A stretch of DNA of 64,000 nt. Source: Chlamydoabsidia padenii (taxonomy: Eukaryota > Mucoromycota > Mucoromycetes > Mucorales > Cunninghamellaceae). Location of the stretch: contig JAIWND010000011.1 in NCBI GenBank assembly GCA_025330725.1, forward strand, positions 930,001 through 994,000, written 5' to 3'. Positions within the stretch are counted from its first letter, which is position 1. Every line of letters begins with the position of its first letter. Under the pieces are notes generated by a model. It did not search any database, was not told the DNA's origin, and saw only the letters and a program-made list of their open reading frames with translations. The translations under genes and the position numbers were made by a program. This document shows positions 61,677-64,000 of this stretch, in pieces.

Positions 61677-63154
61677 TAGGGGTAAGTGACAGGATCATAA
61701 AACAGAAAAAAAAAATGAAACCAACTTGATTTTCTTTTATGAACAAAATAGGTGTTGCCACAGGTATGTTTGCAGTAGGTGGTCTTGTAGGTGCACTACT
61801 AGCTGGACCCATGGCAGAATCTCTTGGCCGGCGGGATTCGATGATTGCCATCAATGTCACTTTTTTCATCGGTGCCATTCTTCTCTCCCTTTCAACCAGC
61901 AGTGCTCAATTCGCCATTGGCCGTATCTTTGTTGGCATTGGCTCTGGCTTTATGACCGTCGTGATCAGTATGTACATTGCCGAAATCACTCCACCTCGAT
62001 TCCGGGGTACCCTGGGCTCACTTTTACAACTGTTTATGACGATTGGTATCTTGGTGATTGAATTGATCGGGCTGGGTACGTCTTCGGCGGTTGGTTGGCG
62101 TATCGTGGTCATGCTGACCATCGTTCCCACCATCATCCAATTAATCTGTTTGCCCATGTGTCCACGGTCCCCTCGGTGGTTGGTGTCCAAAGGTCGTATT
62201 GATGAAGCCCGTGAATCTCTCCTCAGACTACGTACCGGGGATATTGAACAGGAATTCACTGATATGGTATTGGCATTGACGAAGAATGGTGGTGAACCCA
62301 AGAAACCCAACAATCCAGAGGAAATCAATAATAGTAATAATAATGAAGGATCTGCTGCTGCTGCTGCTAGTCGTGATGTTGATTCTGGTGCTGAATTCCA
62401 ACAAGATCGGGTGAATGATGAAGGTGCAATGTCTATTAGTGACATGGAAGTCTCACTCAACTTTTTCCAAATCATGCGGATCCCGGTACTGGCCAAGTTA
62501 TCCTTCAAGGTATTGATCATCCATGCTACTTCTCAATTAACCGGTATTAATGCCATCATGTACTACTCGACCAATATCTTTGAAAACTCATTTGGGAATA
62601 ATGCACGGTATGCCACGGTGGGTGTCGGGGCTTTAAATATGCTGATGACCTTTGTTGCTCTGGCTCTTGTCGATCGTGTGGGGCGCAAGATCTTGATGGC
62701 GGTATCTGCAGGTGGCATGTGTATTTTTGGTGTACTGGAAACCATTGGGTTGCGATTCGATATAGGTGCTCTTCAAGTGGTGTGTGTCTTGCTGTTTGTC
62801 GCCTCGTTTGCTATTGGTCTCGGTATCATTCCTTTCCTTTATACTGCCGAAGTGTATCCTACCTATGCCGTCTCGGGTGCTTCCTCGGCGGCCCTGACTA
62901 TCAATTGGTTGTGTAACTTTATCATTGGTCTGATCTTTCCTACTTTGAAGAATGCTTGTGGTGCCTATGTGTTTTTGATTTTTGCCGGGATCGCTTTGTT
63001 TACTTGTATCTTTTTGGTCATCTTTATTCCTGAAACCAAACAAAAATCAATTGAAGATATTGGGCGACAGGTGGGGTGGTATAAATTGGATCCTAACAAA
63101 GTCATGGCGGTGGCGACGAATAAGACAAGTCTTACTAATGAACCGAAGCCGTAG
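61345..63154 (+). CDS. MFS sugar transporter (hexose type) with a 2-nt micro-exon
   Basis: Exons 61345-61553, 61680-61681 and 61752-63154 encode 537 residues. Exon 1 gives TM1 and the first loop, ending DWIW in codon phase 2; the last exon begins in phase 1 at VATGMFAVGG. Only a two-base exon GG (between TTAATAG and GTAAGT) restores Trp-Gly. Family marks: ESLGRRD, IGRIFVGIGSG, PPRFRGTLG, PRSPRWLVSKGR, the QLTGINAIMYYS substrate signature, DRVGRK, and the sugar-porter C-terminal PETKQKSIEDI. The central loop is long and N/A-rich. A proton-coupled hexose uptake role in the plasma membrane is inferred. Confidence 0.93.
61621..61672 (+). repeat. CT microsatellite in transporter intron 1
   Basis: About 26 TC units form the pyrimidine tract directly before the TTAATAG acceptor of the 2-nt exon. 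Confidence 0.9.
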
Positions 63155-63930
63155 TTTAATAGATCCCCCTCTATCTCTCTCTCCCCATTTTAGTATATAC
63201 TTTTTTTTTTTATTTAACTTGTCTCTATATAGCCATTTTGTTTGTAAAATATCCCCTCTCAGCGTTTATGCGGATCAGTTTGTCACACACATACACCTTC
63301 TACCTTGATAACATAAACCCCCCTCTTTTTTTTTTTTTTACTTAATGGCACTAATAAAAAACTCTACAAATGAAATCATCTACAAGGTCAGACGATGTTG
63401 TTATACTCGATGTTGTTTATTAGTTTGACCTTGGCGTACCCCGAGTACATGCTTTTTTTTTTTTTTTTTTGCCAAGGAAGGAAAATTTTTAACCTCAACC
63501 ATCACTGTATCATCCTCTCTGAAACTTTGTTTCTGATCTATCGATATATTGACCTTGTTGTCGGAACATCTTAATGAACATGAAAATCATGATGTCTTTA
63601 CTCGTTTGTCAATGACATTCATCTTGATGTATAGTAAAGACGATGCCCACCTAATCAAATATTTTTAAATTCCGAACATGGTCAGGATTGTTTTTTCTTG
63701 ATGATTTTCTTCTCCTTTCCTCCCTTTTACATTGCTAAAATGTGGTACATAAGTTTACTTTTGCCAAGACTTACTTTTTTCATGTATAATGTAATAGGTT
63801 AGTTTGCCATTATGACATCCGCTTTTTTATTACAAATACACTCCTTCTCTCCCTCTCTCTCTTTCTTTTTGTTTATTTATTATATAGTCTCTCACACATT
63901 ACTCTTCCCTTTTTTTTTTTTACCCTGTCC
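63155..63930. other. Intergenic region, right end
   Basis: Transporter 3' region (T-rich; AATAAAAAAC near 63352) followed by unassigned sequence. TAAATTCCGAAC (from 63667) is motif-like. TATATAGTC near 63882 and a CT-rich leader precede the last ATG. Confidence 0.45.
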
Positions 63931-64000
63931 ATGACACTTACTTCACTACTGTCTACTCCACCCATCTCACCTACGGATAGATCTCCAGCGATGAATTGGC
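63931..64000 (+). CDS. Start of an unidentified protein (truncated by window)
   Basis: An ATG at 63931 opens a frame that runs to the window edge (MTLTSLLSTPPISPTDRSPA, then MNW). TATATAG about 45 bp upstream and a pyrimidine-rich leader support a start here, but a second ATG at 63991 is also in frame. Too short to identify. Confidence 0.45.
   Translation, partial: MTLTSLLSTPPISPTDRSPAMNW

Overview
This window is nuclear DNA of a filamentous fungus, most likely an early-diverging one (Mucoromycota, Mucorales-like). The grounds are dense genes with many 45-80 nt introns (GTAAGT donors, CTAAC/CTGAC/CTCAC branch sites, T-rich tracts before AG), the standard genetic code, a chitin synthase fused to a myosin-like head, fungal TRP4, SIN3 and GDP-mannose pyrophosphorylase, and Tc1-type and MITE-like repeats. 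The phylum call is inference; the fungal call is secure. All gene models were spliced by eye, and the exon sums were checked for reading frame.

Layout. 1-8.6 kb: a Sel1-repeat protein (partial), an E2-variant (AKTIP/FTS-like) gene and a 16-exon kinase joining a calponin-homology domain, a Cdc7/SepH-type kinase and a C1-like finger. 9-21 kb: a stress-type N/Q-rich protein with STREs, mitochondrial AFG3 and COX6, TRP4 divergent from COX6, an unrecognised five-exon gene, GDP-mannose pyrophosphorylase, Aurora kinase, a tiny secreted protein and the complex I assembly factor CIA30. 21.4-27.5 kb: a class V/VII chitin synthase. 27.5-34.2 kb: a gene-poor accessory stretch with a small family of secreted-protein genes (one intact and repetitive, one frameshifted, one relic) and a MITE. 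34.3-50.5 kb: NIP30, an RBM26/27 homologue, SIN3, RPS6, a SPOUT methyltransferase and CDC48. 50.9-56.2 kb: a repeat island with a TIR element, decayed ORFs, an intact zinc-finger gene between inverted arms carrying a 20-bp tandem repeat, and a complete DD34E transposase. 56.9-63.2 kb: calmodulin, PKA catalytic subunit and a sugar transporter; a new gene starts at the right edge.

No operon-like logic is expected. Several genes touch shared themes: cell wall (chitin synthase, GDP-mannose supply), mitochondrial respiration (AFG3, COX6, CIA30), cell division (Aurora, SepH-like kinase, calmodulin) and chromatin/RNA (SIN3, RBM26/27). The most unusual signals are a 2-nt micro-exon in the transporter, a recurring promoter-proximal motif GGCGGGATTTGAA, the CH-kinase-C1 fusion, and the zinc-finger gene enclosed by inverted transposon-derived arms.
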